Counted from the stretch's first letter, positions 46,073 through 57,298 are shown. The stretch: 64,000 nucleotides of DNA from Dechloromonas sp. (GCA_028687035.1 JAQUAX010000017.1:1-64000); one strand, 5' to 3'. Notes: generated by a model from the letters alone, not told the origin. A program made the numbers and translations.

Positions 46073-46372
46073 TCAGCAGTTGCCCTTCTTGGCCTGTCCC
46101 GGCGGGCAGTGACCGCCGCCCTGGTGCGGCACGCCGTTGTTGCCGCGCCCGGTGTAGTACCTTTCGCCGCGCGGGCCGTTGTGGGAACGCCAGTAGCCCG
46201 GGTCGCGCCAGTCGTAGCCGTCCCAGTAGTAGCCGCGGTTGTCGCGGGAACCGAAGGTGATCGTGACGCCCGGTGCCTGGATGCGCGTTCCGCCCAGATT
46301 GACGTTGATATCGACGGCCTGGGCCATCAGCGGGGCCGCGGCGAGGGCGGCGAGCAGCATGATTTTTTTCAT
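46073..46372 (-). CDS. Small exported protein, YpeC-like (DUF2502)
   Basis: A 99-residue protein with signal peptide MKKIMLLAALAAAPLMAQA. The middle recalls DUF2502/YpeC (RDNRGYYWDGYDWRDPGYWRSH), rich in Tyr, Trp and Arg. The C-terminus is GGGHCPPGQAKKGNC, repeating the CPPG-x-AKKGN element also seen in the RcnB-like protein at 12.5 kb. The function is unknown. No partner gene is obvious. Confidence 0.75.
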   Translation of the reverse strand: MKKIMLLAALAAAPLMAQAVDINVNLGGTRIQAPGVTITFGSRDNRGYYWDGYDWRDPGYWRSHNGPRGERYYTGRGNNGVPHQGGGHCPPGQAKKGNC

Positions 46373-46455
46373 GGGTTGTCCTGAATGAGCATCGGGAAAG
46401 CGAATGCGCTTAATCTAACGAAGCAGCCGCAAAAAAGTTAACGAGGAAACAAAAA

Positions 46456-47238
46456 ATGTCCCGAACCTTGCAGCAATGGCAGGAGGCCCGCCGCGCCGAA
46501 CTCGCTTCTCCCGACAGCTGGCTGGGGCTGGTCGGCCTGTTCTGGCTGGAGCCGGGCAGCAATCGCGTCGGTCGCGGCGAGGATTGCGCCGTCCGGCTGC
46601 CGTCGGGGCCGGACTGCCTGGGCGAACTCGACTGGCAGGCAGACCGCGTGCTGTGGCGACCCGTCGGCGGGGAGGCCCGCGAACTGGCCACCGACCGCGC
46701 CGGCACTCCGACCGCGGTCGACCACGAAAACCTCTCCTTTTTCATCGTCGACCGCGAAGGCCGCCTCGCGGTCCGTCTGCGCGACCGCGACTGGATGTCC
46801 AGTCGGCCTTTCGCCGGCCTCGAGTATTACCCGGAGGCGCCGGCGTGGCAGGTCGAGGCCGACTGGGTCGAGGTCGATCCGCCGATCCGCATGGAAGTGC
46901 CGACGGTCAGCGGCGAACTGAAGACGGTCGAGGTCGGCCGCAAGGCGGTCTTCGAACGGGACGGGCAGCGGGTCGAACTGCTGCCGATGTCGGTCGGCGA
47001 GCGGGAAGTGTTCTTCGTATTCCGCGACCGCACGAGCGGCCGGGAAACCTACGGCGCCGGCCGCTTCCTGAAGGCGAAGCCCGCGGTCGACGGCCGCATC
47101 CGGCTCGATTTCAACCGCGCCTTCAATCCGCCCTGCGCCTTCACGCCCTTCGCGACCTGTCCGCTGCCGCCGTCCGAGAACTGGCTGCCTTTCCCGGTGC
47201 CGGCGGGGGAGCTGAAATACCGCTCAGCCGAGCACTGA
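46456..47238 (+). CDS. DUF1684 family protein
   Basis: A 260-residue protein with the DUF1684 pattern: WRxxRRAELASPDSWLGLVGLFWLEPGSNRVG at the start, then the core KTVEVGRKAVFERDGQRVELLPM and RDRTSGRETYGAGRFLKAKPAVDGRIRLDFNRAFNPPCAFTPFATCPLPPSENWL. The family is widespread and uncharacterised; the C-terminal Asn/Pro-rich part is its strongest signature. The last 15 bases overlap the convergent aminotransferase. Confidence 0.92.
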   Translation: MSRTLQQWQEARRAELASPDSWLGLVGLFWLEPGSNRVGRGEDCAVRLPSGPDCLGELDWQADRVLWRPVGGEARELATDRAGTPTAVDHENLSFFIVDREGRLAVRLRDRDWMSSRPFAGLEYYPEAPAWQVEADWVEVDPPIRMEVPTVSGELKTVEVGRKAVFERDGQRVELLPMSVGEREVFFVFRDRTSGRETYGAGRFLKAKPAVDGRIRLDFNRAFNPPCAFTPFATCPLPPSENWLPFPVPAGELKYRSAEH

Positions 47239-48354
47239 GTCGAGCGCGCGCGCCAGGTTGTCGACGGTGCGCTGCGGCTCGTGCAGTTTCTCGAGGCCGA
47301 ACAGGCCGATCCGGAAAGTCCGGAAATCGGGTCCCTCGTCGCATTGCAGCGGCACGCCGGCGGCGGTCTGCAGGCCGGCGGCGAGGAATTTCTTCCCGGA
47401 CTGGATGTCCGGATCGGTCGTGTAGCTGACGACGACGCCCGGCGCCTTGCAGCCTTCGGCAGCGACGCTGGGAAAACCGCGCGCTTCGAGCAGCGCGCGC
47501 ACCCGGCGGCCGAGTTCCTGCTGCTCGGCGCAGACCCGGGCGAAGCCGTAGGCCTCGGTTTCCAGCATCACGTCGCGCATGCGGGCCAGCGCATCGGTCG
47601 GCATCGTCGCGTGGTACGCGTGGCCGCCGTTCTCGAAAGTCTCCATGATCTGCAGCCATTTCTTCAGGTCGCAGGCGAAGCTGGTGCTGGTCGTCGCGTC
47701 GATGCGTTCCCGCGCGCGCTCGCCGAGCGCAACCAGCGCGCAGCACGGCGACGCGCTCCAGCCTTTCTGCGGCGCACTGATCAGCACATCGACGCGCTTG
47801 TCGGCCATGTCCACCCAGACCGTTCCCGACGCGACGCAATCGAGCACGAACAGGCCGTCGACCGCGCGCACCGCATCGCCGACGGCGCGCAAGTAGTCGT
47901 CGGGCAGGATCATGCCCGACGCCGTCTCGACGTGCGGCGCGAAGACCACGGCCGGCCGCTGCTCGCGGATCGCCGCGACGACCTCGTCGATCGGCGGCGG
48001 CGCGAACGGCGCCTGCGGCCCGTCGCCGGTCCGGCGGGCCTTCAGCACCAGGCTTTCGGACGGGATGCCGCCCATGTCGAAAATCTGCGTCCAGCGGTAG
48101 CTGAACCAGCCGTTGCGGATCACCAGCACCTTGCGCCCGGTCGCGAACTGGCGGGCCACCGCTTCCATGCCGAAGCTGCCGCTGCCCGGCACGACGATGG
48201 CCGAGCGCGCGTTGTAGACGGTCTTCAGCAGGCGCGAGATGTCTTTCATCACGCCCTGGAAGCGTTGCGACATGTGGTTCAGCGCGCGGTCGGTATAGAC
48301 CACGGAATATTCGAGCAGGCCTTCGGGATCGGGTTGCGGCAGCAGGGCAGTCAC
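47224..48354 (-). CDS. Class V aminotransferase (alanine/serine-glyoxylate type)
   Basis: A 376-residue fold-type I aminotransferase from GTG 48352-48354, with GGAGACACC before it. PLP Lys197 lies in SAPQKGWSASP, with VPGSGSFGMEA, HVETASGMILP and DCVASGTVWVD. Relatives use alanine, serine or glyoxylate. The true substrate cannot be read. The longer in-frame start adds low-quality residues over the divergent promoter and is rejected. Confidence 0.88.
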   Translation of the reverse strand: MTALLPQPDPEGLLEYSVVYTDRALNHMSQRFQGVMKDISRLLKTVYNARSAIVVPGSGSFGMEAVARQFATGRKVLVIRNGWFSYRWTQIFDMGGIPSESLVLKARRTGDGPQAPFAPPPIDEVVAAIREQRPAVVFAPHVETASGMILPDDYLRAVGDAVRAVDGLFVLDCVASGTVWVDMADKRVDVLISAPQKGWSASPCCALVALGERARERIDATTSTSFACDLKKWLQIMETFENGGHAYHATMPTDALARMRDVMLETEAYGFARVCAEQQELGRRVRALLEARGFPSVAAEGCKAPGVVVSYTTDPDIQSGKKFLAAGLQTAAGVPLQCDEGPDFRTFRIGLFGLEKLHEPQRTVDNLARALDSVLG

Positions 48355-48470
48355 GGGTGTCTCCGGTTGATCGTTGTCCGCCGCAGCATAGCGGCAAGCC
48401 GCGGCCGCGCAAAGTCCGGACGGCGATCGGCCATTGCGATGCCGGGGGTATTTTTTATAAATGGCAAATG

Positions 48471-48476
48471 TATAAT
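48471..48476 (+). promoter_or_regulatory. -10 element upstream of the porin gene
   Basis: A perfect TATAAT 60 bases before GTG 48536. A second TTATAAATGG lies 15 bases earlier. The -35 is unclear. Confidence 0.4.
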
Positions 48477-48535
48477 GGCATGGAATTTTTGATGGATTCA
48501 TTCCGGGGCGCGGCCCCGTTGCGCGGAGTCATCGG

Positions 48536-49780
48536 GTGAACACTTTAGACATGCTGTCGGGCCGCCGGTCGCGCCTGCTGCGTTCTGCGGCGGTGCTCGC
48601 TGCAGCCTGCCTGCTCGGCAGCCCGGCGGCCGCGGATGCCGGCGACGAGCGCTTCACGGTCGGCGCTTTCGGCACGCTGGGCGTGGCCCGGACCGACAAC
48701 GCCGACATCGGCTTCTCGCGCGACCAGTCGCAGGCGCGCGGCATCAGCGACCACTGGAGCGCCAAGATCGATTCGCTGCTCGGCGTGCAGGTCAATTTCC
48801 GGGCGACCGATTCGGTCGAGCTGGTCGGCCAGGTCCTGAGCCGCTACGGCGCGCACGGCGATTTTCGCCCCGAAGTCGCGTGGGCCTTCGCCCGCTACGA
48901 CGTCAATCCCCATCTCGCGCTGCGCGTCGGCCGCCTGGGCACCGAACTGTACATGCTCGGCGATTCCCGCCATGTCGGCTATTCGCAGCTGACGGTGCGG
49001 CCGCCGAACGACTTCTACGGCCAGCTGCCGTTCTACCACCTGGACGGTGCCGACATCGCGGTGACCGTGCCGACCGGCCCGGGCCTGCTGCGCGCCAAGG
49101 CCTTCTACGGACGCAGCGACGAGATCGCCCCGGTCGGCGACGAGAAGCTGGACCTCGACGGCAACATGATCGGCGGCGCCTACCTCGACTACCAGCTCGG
49201 CAACTGGCAGTGGCGGGCGACCTATGCGTGGATGGACCTGAAGCACGACCTGCCCCAGCCGGTGGCGAGCGCACGCGCCGGGCTGTATGGCCTGGGCTTC
49301 ACTGCGACGGCCGACGCGATGGGGCTGAAGGGCAAGGCGGCCCGCTTCTATTCGCTGGGCGCCGTCTATGACCGCGGTCCGCTGCAGTTCCAGGCCATGC
49401 TCGGCCAGATCCGGCACGACAACGCGCTGTATCAGGATTCGACGGCCGGCTACCTGCTGGCCGGCTACCGGATCGGCCAGCTGACGCCCTATGCCGGCTA
49501 CAGCTGGGTCCGCTCCAAGGACAAGGGGCTGACCACCGGGGTAGCAGAGGTCGACAATGCGGTGTACATGCAGGATCTGCGCGCCGCATTCCACCTCGAC
49601 CAGAAGACCTTCACGCTGGGCGCGCGCTGGGACTTCCGCCGCAACATGGCGCTGAAGGCCCAGGTGGACATGATCCGCGGCAGTCCCGAGTCGATCTACC
49701 TGCGTCCGCCGAACAGCATCACGCCGCAGTTCGACGGCCGGATCAACGTCTTCAGCCTGACGCTGGACTTCGCGTTCTGA
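48536..49780 (+). CDS. Outer-membrane porin-like protein
   Basis: A 414-residue protein with GTG start and a signal peptide ending at about PAAADA. The rest is a run of amphipathic strands (YLLAGYRIGQLTPYAGYSWVRSK, FTLGARWDFRRNMALKAQVDMIR) and ends FSLTLDFAF, the terminal Phe typical of porins. Strand number fits a 16-18-strand barrel. Ligand unknown. It begins a unit with a PstS-like gene, two bases after its stop. Confidence 0.82.
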   Translation: MNTLDMLSGRRSRLLRSAAVLAAACLLGSPAAADAGDERFTVGAFGTLGVARTDNADIGFSRDQSQARGISDHWSAKIDSLLGVQVNFRATDSVELVGQVLSRYGAHGDFRPEVAWAFARYDVNPHLALRVGRLGTELYMLGDSRHVGYSQLTVRPPNDFYGQLPFYHLDGADIAVTVPTGPGLLRAKAFYGRSDEIAPVGDEKLDLDGNMIGGAYLDYQLGNWQWRATYAWMDLKHDLPQPVASARAGLYGLGFTATADAMGLKGKAARFYSLGAVYDRGPLQFQAMLGQIRHDNALYQDSTAGYLLAGYRIGQLTPYAGYSWVRSKDKGLTTGVAEVDNAVYMQDLRAAFHLDQKTFTLGARWDFRRNMALKAQVDMIRGSPESIYLRPPNSITPQFDGRINVFSLTLDFAF

Positions 49781-49782
49781 CC

Positions 49783-50189
49783 ATGCGCCGCCGACTCCGC
49801 TGCCTGATCCTCGGTCTTGCCACGCTGGCCACGCCAGCCTGGGCCGAACTGGTCGTCGTCGCCAATCCGAAGAGCGGCATCGATCGCCTGAGCCGCCAGG
49901 ACGTGGTGCACCTGTTCATGGGGCGGCTGCGCCAGCTGCCGTCCGGCATCCCGGCCGTTCCCTACGATCTGCCGGTCGAATCCTCCGATCACGCGGCCTT
50001 CTACCGGCAGCTGGTCAACAAGGACGTTTCCGAAATCCGTGCCTACTGGACGCGCCTGGTCTTTTCCGGCGGCGTGCGTCCGCCGCGTGCCGCCGACGGC
50101 CCGGCCGAGCTGGTCCGCCTGATCGCGGCCGATCCGGGCGCCATCGGCTACCTCGACCGTTCGCGCGTCGATGCGCGCTTGCGCATCGT

Positions 50190-50214
<25 letters not shown>
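49783..50214 (+). CDS. Short PstS-like periplasmic protein
   Basis: A 143-residue exported protein (signal MRRRLRCLILGLATLATPAWA) with a half-size periplasmic-binding core: VVVANPKSGIDRLSRQDVVHLFMGRLRQLPSG, the linker and GAIGYLDRS. It resembles the PstS-like ABC substrate-binding fold but lacks the second lobe and a lipid or transporter partner. It probably binds an anion or feeds a sensor. It overlaps the convergent kinase by 25 bases. Confidence 0.75.
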
Positions 50215-52436
<2,222 letters not shown>

Positions 52437-52503
52437 GCGCGGATCCTTTCTTCGGGGCTTGGGACGGACATGTCGATTCCCTGTTCGGTGTCGGTTCAGT
52501 ATC

Positions 52504-53238
52504 TCATGCCGGCGGGCTATGCACTATGGGCAAACCGGGGGTGCAGGCGGTGATGACCAGTTTCTGGTACAGGCCGCCGAAACAGGTCGTCCGGGTGATC
52601 GCGGTGTACCCGCCGGCAGGCAGGAAATCCTCGACCGGCTGCTGCCACAACTCGAGCGCGAACGGCTCGAGCCGGGACAGGATGCCGCGCATCGGGTAGC
52701 GCAGCGGGTGGGCCGGATGCGGGCCGTGGTAATCGACGATGACCACCTTGCCGCCCGGCCGGGTGACGCGCAGCGCCTCGGCCAGCGTCGCGCGCCGGAC
52801 GTCGGCCGGCTGTTCGTGCAGCAGGAAGAAGAGCAGCGTGGTGTCGAACCGGCCGTCGGCGAAGCGCAACGCGCTGGCGTCCTGGTGGTGCAGCCGGACG
52901 CGGCGGTCGCTGCCCAGCTTGCGGGACAGGTTGGCGAGCTGGATCGGCGCCACATCGACGACGTCGAGCCGGGCCGAGGGGGCAAGGCGGGCCGCCAGGC
53001 GTTGCGTGAAATCGCCATAGACGCAGGCGACCTGCAGTACCTTGAGTTCATCGGCGGGATCGATTTCGGCCAGCGCGGCGTCGCGCAGGCGGCCGAAATT
53101 GCCCCACAGGATCAGGTTGACCAGCCACTCGCGCTCGAACAGGCGGACGGCGTTCGGATGCAGGTAGGCCCACCAGTAGACTTCTTGCAGGTAGTCGGGG
53201 ATGGCCGGCGGACTTTCCGGGGCGCAGCAGGGTTTCAT
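52504..53238 (-). CDS. rquA: Rhodoquinone biosynthesis methyltransferase-like protein RquA
   Basis: A 244-residue protein matching RquA: PDYLQEVYWWAYLHPNAVRLFEREWLVNLILWGNFGRLRDAAL at the start, then the altered nucleotide loop QVACVYGDFT at residues 69-78 in place of the usual ExGxGxG, HHQDASALRF, LLFFLLHEQPADVRRATLAEALRV and GGKVVIVDYHGPH. RquA converts ubiquinone to rhodoquinone by swapping a methoxy for an amino group. The combination is distinctive. It is expected to support fumarate reduction in low oxygen. Confidence 0.87.
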   Translation of the reverse strand: MKPCCAPESPPAIPDYLQEVYWWAYLHPNAVRLFEREWLVNLILWGNFGRLRDAALAEIDPADELKVLQVACVYGDFTQRLAARLAPSARLDVVDVAPIQLANLSRKLGSDRRVRLHHQDASALRFADGRFDTTLLFFLLHEQPADVRRATLAEALRVTRPGGKVVIVDYHGPHPAHPLRYPMRGILSRLEPFALELWQQPVEDFLPAGGYTAITRTTCFGGLYQKLVITACTPGLPIVHSPPA

Positions 53239-53484
53239 CGCGGGGAGCTCTCGGTTCGGGGAAATCGGGGCGCCGGCCAGGCGAATCGCACTGGCGCGGA
53301 TCCGGCGGAATTCTCTTCATCCTTGCTCCTCGGTGGGGATGCCGATGTGCTGGCTTGTTTTGTTTATTTGTTAGCTTTGTAACTTAGGCTTCGTCATAAA
53401 TCAATACGTCATGAGCGCCGTCTCAAGAATTTCAGCCATCCCGCCGTAATCGGGAACAGGGCAAGCTTCAACAGGAGGTGTGCC

Positions 53485-53718
53485 ATGAAGGTGATCTACA
53501 ACAGCCGGCATTTCTGGGTGTTCGCCTATCCGGTCAGGCAGGCGTTCGAGTTGTGCGACAAGGATTGCCAGCGAACCCTGTTCCTGCAGGGCGCGTCGGC
53601 CTGGCATTTCTGCCGGGCGATGGAGGGCATTCCGGAGGACGAGCGCGACGAGGCGACGATCGATGCCTTCCTCGACGACTACTGCACCGGCTCCGCTCGC
53701 CCCATCGTCTTTCACTGA
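53485..53718 (+). CDS. DUF3567 family protein
   Basis: A 77-residue protein of the betaproteobacterial DUF3567 (BTH_I0359) family, with MKVIYNSRHFWVFAYPVRQAFELCDK, TLFLQGASAWHFCRAMEGI and a final LDDYCTG...PIVFH. AGGAGG lies eight bases before the start. The function is unknown. A near-universal small gene in this group, useful as a lineage marker. Confidence 0.9.
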   Translation: MKVIYNSRHFWVFAYPVRQAFELCDKDCQRTLFLQGASAWHFCRAMEGIPEDERDEATIDAFLDDYCTGSARPIVFH

Positions 53719-53721
53719 CGT

Positions 53722-53729
53722 GCTAGAAT
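53722..53729 (+). promoter_or_regulatory. Extended -10 upstream of the DUF3460 gene
   Basis: GCTAGAAT, extended by TG in TGCTAGAAT, lies 39 bases before ATG 53768. The -35 is not distinct. The same TGCTAGAAT occurs at the right window edge. Confidence 0.45.
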
Positions 53730-53767
53730 CGCGGCATTGTCTTGATTAGCTTGGGGAAAGCAGCCAA

Positions 53768-53980
53768 ATGGGTGACGTAAATACGAGCTACGTGTCCGAT
53801 CACACGCAGTGGATGAACGAAATGCTGGAAAAGAATCCCGAATGGGTCGCCGACCAGAAGGCCGGCCGGGCGCTGTGGTGGGACAAGAAGCAGGATGTCG
53901 AAACGACGGCGCGCAATGCGACGTCCAAGGTCGCCCAGAAGCCGTACCCGTACGACGTGAATTTCTACGGCGAAAAGTAG
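53768..53980 (+). CDS. DUF3460 family protein
   Basis: A 70-residue protein of the DUF3460 family: HTQWMNEMLEKNPEWVADQKAGRALWWDKKQDVETTARNATSKVAQKPYPYDVNFYG. The Trp/Lys/Pro-spaced core is its signature. The function is unknown. It is found mainly in Burkholderiales and Rhodocyclales. Confidence 0.9.
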   Translation: MGDVNTSYVSDHTQWMNEMLEKNPEWVADQKAGRALWWDKKQDVETTARNATSKVAQKPYPYDVNFYGEK

Positions 53981-53996
53981 GACTTTCCGCGCGTAA

Positions 53997-54030
53997 AACA
54001 AAAAGCCGGTCGATCGACCGGCTTTTTTTG
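53997..54030. terminator. Terminator shared by DUF3460 and the Pat-like gene
   Basis: AAAAAGCCGGTCG pairs with CGACCGGCTTTTT (54001-54029); T-runs lie on both strands. Confidence 0.92.
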
Positions 54031-54059
54031 TGGCCGGCGCCTCGCGGCGCCTGCCGGCA

Positions 54060-56759
54060 TCAGCCCGTCAGCGGCTTCACCACGCGCTTGACCGCGGTGT
54101 CTTCCGGGTGCGGGTGGATCGTGAATCCCAGGCTGCTCATCAGGCGGAACATCTTGGAATTGGTCGACAGCACGTCGCCGACGACGGCGCGGTAGCCCTT
54201 CATCCGGGCGCAGTCGATCAGTGCCGCCATCAGCTTGCGGCCGACGCCGCACTTCTGCCAGTCGTCGCCGACCGCCAGCGCGAACTCGACCGATTCGCCG
54301 TCCGGGTTGACGACGTAGCGGGCGACGCCGATCTGGCGTTCGCGGGTTTCATCGTCCGGGTCGGGAATGGTCGCGACCATCGCCATCTCGCGGTCGTAGT
54401 CGATCTGCGTGAAGCGGACCAGCATGGTCTGCGTCAGTTCGCGCAGCGTGTCCATGAAACGGTAGTAGCGCGATTCGTCGGACATCCGGTGCACGAAATC
54501 CTGCTCCATGTCGGCGTCTTCCGGGCGGATCGGGCGGATGGTGACGACCTGCCCGTCGTTCATCGTCCATTCCTGGACCAGATGGACGGGGTAGGGATAG
54601 ATCGCCATGTGCGCGTAGCGGTCGCCGTTGCTGTTGCCCGTGTGGTCGATGACGATGCGGGCGTCGGCGGCGATCGCGCCGTTCTCGTCGACGATCAGCG
54701 GGTTCAGGTCGAGTTCCTGGATCCACGGCAGTTCGCAGACCATTTCGGAAATGCACAGCAGCACTTCCTTCAGGGCTTCGCGGTCGACCGGCGGCATGTT
54801 GTGGAACTGGTCGAGGATCTTAGACGCGCGCGTCGATTCGATCAGGTCCTTGGCCAGGAACTTGTTCAGCGGCGGCAGCGCGACCGAGCGGTCGGAGAAG
54901 ATCTCGACGTCGAAGCCGCCGGCGCCGAAGGTGATCACCGGGCCGAAGATCGGGTCGCGGAAGACGCCGATCATCAGCTCGCGGCCGTGCGGGCGCGACA
55001 GGAAGGGCTCGATCGAGACGCCGTTGATCTTGGCGTCCGGGCGGCGCTTCTGCACGGTTTCGAGGATGTCGTGGTACGCGTTGCGAACCGTCGGCGCATT
55101 GGTGATGTTCAGGCGCACGCCGCCGACGTCGGACTTGTGCGTCAGGTCCGGCGAATCGACCTTCATCGCGATCGGGAAGCCGATCTGCTCGGCGAGCAGC
55201 AGCGCCTCGGTTGCGGTGCGGGCGACCATGGTCTGGGCGACCGGCACCTTGAAGGCGCGCAGGATGGCCTTGGATTCCATCTCGGACAGCACCTTGCGCC
55301 GTTCGGCGAGCAGCGCCTCGATCAGCATCTTGGCGCCTTCGGCCTCGGGGCGGTTGTGCTGGCGGGTCGGTTCCGGCGTCTGCAGCAGGAGCTTCTGGTT
55401 GCGGTAGTACTTCGAGATGTGGTGGAACAGCTCGATCGCGGTCTCGGGCATCCGGAAGGCCGGAATGCCGGCATCCTCGAGCATCCGGCGGGCGCCGGCG
55501 ACCTGTTCCTCGCCCATCCAGCAGCAGATGATCGAGCGGTTGAGCTTTTCCGAGGTCTCGATGATCGCCTGGGCGACACCCATCGGGTCGGTCATCGCCT
55601 GCGGCGACAGCATCACCAGCGTGCTGTCGACGTTGGCGTCCTGCGTCACCGCGAGGATCGCGTCGCGATAGCGCTCCGGCGTCGCGTCGCCGCCGATGTC
55701 GATCGGGTTGCCGTGCGACCAGGTCGCCGGCAGTGTCTTGTTGAGCACGCTCATCGTCTCGTTGCTGAGCTGGGCGAGCGGGATGCCGAGGTCGCCGGCG
55801 CGGTCGGCCGCCATCGCGCCCGGGCCGCCGCCGTTGGTGACGATCGCCAGGCGGTTGCCCTGCGGCCGGAACTTGGAGGCGAGCGCCTTGGCGGCGTAGA
55901 ACAGCTGGCCGACGTTCTGCACGCGGACGACGCCGGCGCGGCGCACGGCGGCGTCGAACACGGTGTCGGACACCGCGGCCATGCCGGAGTGCGCGGCGGC
56001 GGCGACCGAACCGGCCTCGTGGCGGCCGGCCTTCAACAGGATGATCGGCTTGATGCGGGCGGCCGAACGCAGCGCGCTCATGAAGCGGCGGGCGTTGCGG
56101 ATGCCCTCGACGTACATCAGGATGTAGTGCGTCCGGCTGTCGTAGATCAGGTAGTCGAGGATTTCGCCGAAATCGACGTCGGCCGTCGTGCCGATCGAGA
56201 TCACCGACGAGAAGCCGACCTGGTTGGCCTTCGCCCAGTCGAGCACGGCCGAGCACATCGCGCCGGATTGCGAGACGAGCGCCAGGTTGCCCGGGTTGGC
56301 GGTGATCTTGGTGAAGGTGGCGTTCAGCCCGAGGTCGGGGCGGATGATGCCCAGACAGTTCGGGCCGAGGATGCGGACGTTGTAGGAACGCGCGATCTCG
56401 AGCATCTTGCGCTCGATCGCGGCGCCGATGTGGCCGGATTCGGAAAAGCCCGACGTGATCACCATGACGTTGCGCACGCCGCTGCGTCCGCACTGCTCGA
56501 TCAGGTGGGGCAGCGTCTGGGCGCGGGTGGCGACGATCGCCATTTCGACGCGGGCGCCGATTTCCTCGATCGACTTGTAGGCCGGCTGGCCCTGGATCGT
56601 CTCGTGCTTCGGGTTGATCGCGTACAGCCGGCCCTTGTAGCCCGAGCCGAGGATGTTCTTGAAGATGACGTTGCCGACCGAATTCTCGCGGTCGGACGCG
56701 CCGATCACCGCAACCGATTTCGGTTCGAAAAGCGCAGTCAGGTAATGCTGTTCGAGCAT
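54060..56759 (-). CDS. ADP-forming acyl-CoA synthetase fused to GNAT acetyltransferase (Pat-like)
   Basis: An 899-residue protein. Residues about 1-460 form the NDP-forming acyl-CoA synthetase alpha part (VAVIGASDRENSVGN, ILGPNCLGIIRP, SQSGAMCSAVLDWA). Residues about 500-710 form the ATP-grasp beta part (GFPIAMKVDSPDLTHKSDVGGVRLN). Residues about 730-890 form the GNAT domain (VTIRPIRPEDADMEQDFVHRMS, CGVGRKLMAALIDC). It retains His257 in AHSGMAAVSD, the position phosphorylated in active synthetases. Known Pat proteins acetylate lysines of acyl-CoA synthetases and are usually described as lacking this His. It is monocistronic with a PhaR-type element in front. Confidence 0.87.
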   Translation of the reverse strand: MLEQHYLTALFEPKSVAVIGASDRENSVGNVIFKNILGSGYKGRLYAINPKHETIQGQPAYKSIEEIGARVEMAIVATRAQTLPHLIEQCGRSGVRNVMVITSGFSESGHIGAAIERKMLEIARSYNVRILGPNCLGIIRPDLGLNATFTKITANPGNLALVSQSGAMCSAVLDWAKANQVGFSSVISIGTTADVDFGEILDYLIYDSRTHYILMYVEGIRNARRFMSALRSAARIKPIILLKAGRHEAGSVAAAAHSGMAAVSDTVFDAAVRRAGVVRVQNVGQLFYAAKALASKFRPQGNRLAIVTNGGGPGAMAADRAGDLGIPLAQLSNETMSVLNKTLPATWSHGNPIDIGGDATPERYRDAILAVTQDANVDSTLVMLSPQAMTDPMGVAQAIIETSEKLNRSIICCWMGEEQVAGARRMLEDAGIPAFRMPETAIELFHHISKYYRNQKLLLQTPEPTRQHNRPEAEGAKMLIEALLAERRKVLSEMESKAILRAFKVPVAQTMVARTATEALLLAEQIGFPIAMKVDSPDLTHKSDVGGVRLNITNAPTVRNAYHDILETVQKRRPDAKINGVSIEPFLSRPHGRELMIGVFRDPIFGPVITFGAGGFDVEIFSDRSVALPPLNKFLAKDLIESTRASKILDQFHNMPPVDREALKEVLLCISEMVCELPWIQELDLNPLIVDENGAIAADARIVIDHTGNSNGDRYAHMAIYPYPVHLVQEWTMNDGQVVTIRPIRPEDADMEQDFVHRMSDESRYYRFMDTLRELTQTMLVRFTQIDYDREMAMVATIPDPDDETRERQIGVARYVVNPDGESVEFALAVGDDWQKCGVGRKLMAALIDCARMKGYRAVVGDVLSTNSKMFRLMSSLGFTIHPHPEDTAVKRVVKPLTG

Positions 56760-56783
56760 GGTGAGCCCCTTGTCAGGCTGTTA

Positions 56784-56796
56784 TTGTGCAGCGCAC
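56784..56796. promoter_or_regulatory. PhaR-type operator at the Pat-like gene
   Basis: TTGTGCAGCGCAC, 25-37 bases before the Pat-like ATG on its promoter side, carries the same GCAGCGCAC as the downstream phaP operator and the TGTGCAGCGCA of the phaR element. A possible promoter TGGCAA-16-CAAAAT lies just ahead of it on the minus strand, so binding here would repress. Confidence 0.55.
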
Positions 56797-56871
56797 TATT
56801 TTGGCACAGGCGGGTATTTTTGCCACATCCCGTCCGCCTATGAGCCTGCTATTTGTGCGGTTATTCGTCGT

Positions 56872-57279
56872 CTACGCCACGAGTTCGCAGTCGAGCGCGA
56901 TACTGTTCGACAGCGCGCGGTGCACCGGGCACTTGTTGGCGATTTCGAGCAGGCGCTGGCGCTGTTCCGGACTCAGTTCCCCGTCCAGCGTGATCGTCCG
57001 CCGGATGCGGTCGCGCGGCTGGCCGTCGATCTCGATCTTGTCGTGCTCCAGCTCGACGCGGATTCCGGTCAGCGCCAGCCCCTTGCGTTCGGCGTACATG
57101 CGCAGCGTCATCGACGTGCAGGCGCCGAGGCCGGACATGATGAAGTCGAAGGGCGCCGGTCCGGCGTCGGCCCCGCCCATGCTGGCCGGCTCGTCGGCGA
57201 CCAGCCGGTGCTGGCCGGCGACGACTTCCTGCTGGTATCTTCCCTGTCCGTTTTCCGCAACGACGACCTTGCCCGACAT
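56872..57279 (-). CDS. OsmC-family peroxiredoxin-like protein
   Basis: A 135-residue OsmC/Ohr-type protein with the two family cysteines in SGLGACTSMTLRMYAERKG and ANKCPVHRALSNSI, separated by about 60 residues, and the VEDEPASMGG-type N-terminus. Members reduce organic peroxides or bind small thiol compounds. Its start codon overlaps the divergent methyltransferase region. Confidence 0.92.
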   Translation of the reverse strand: MSGKVVVAENGQGRYQQEVVAGQHRLVADEPASMGGADAGPAPFDFIMSGLGACTSMTLRMYAERKGLALTGIRVELEHDKIEIDGQPRDRIRRTITLDGELSPEQRQRLLEIANKCPVHRALSNSIALDCELVA

Positions 57280-57298
57280 GACAGCCTCCCCGAATGAA

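Noticed and set aside
53350-53420. FNR-type site upstream of rquA
   Set aside because: Only one TTGAT half matches; the second half agrees at two of five bases, too weak to claim.
54030-56843. Long plus-strand frame opposite the Pat-like gene
   Set aside because: No motif or ribosome site, and its composition is typical of antisense GC-rich frames.
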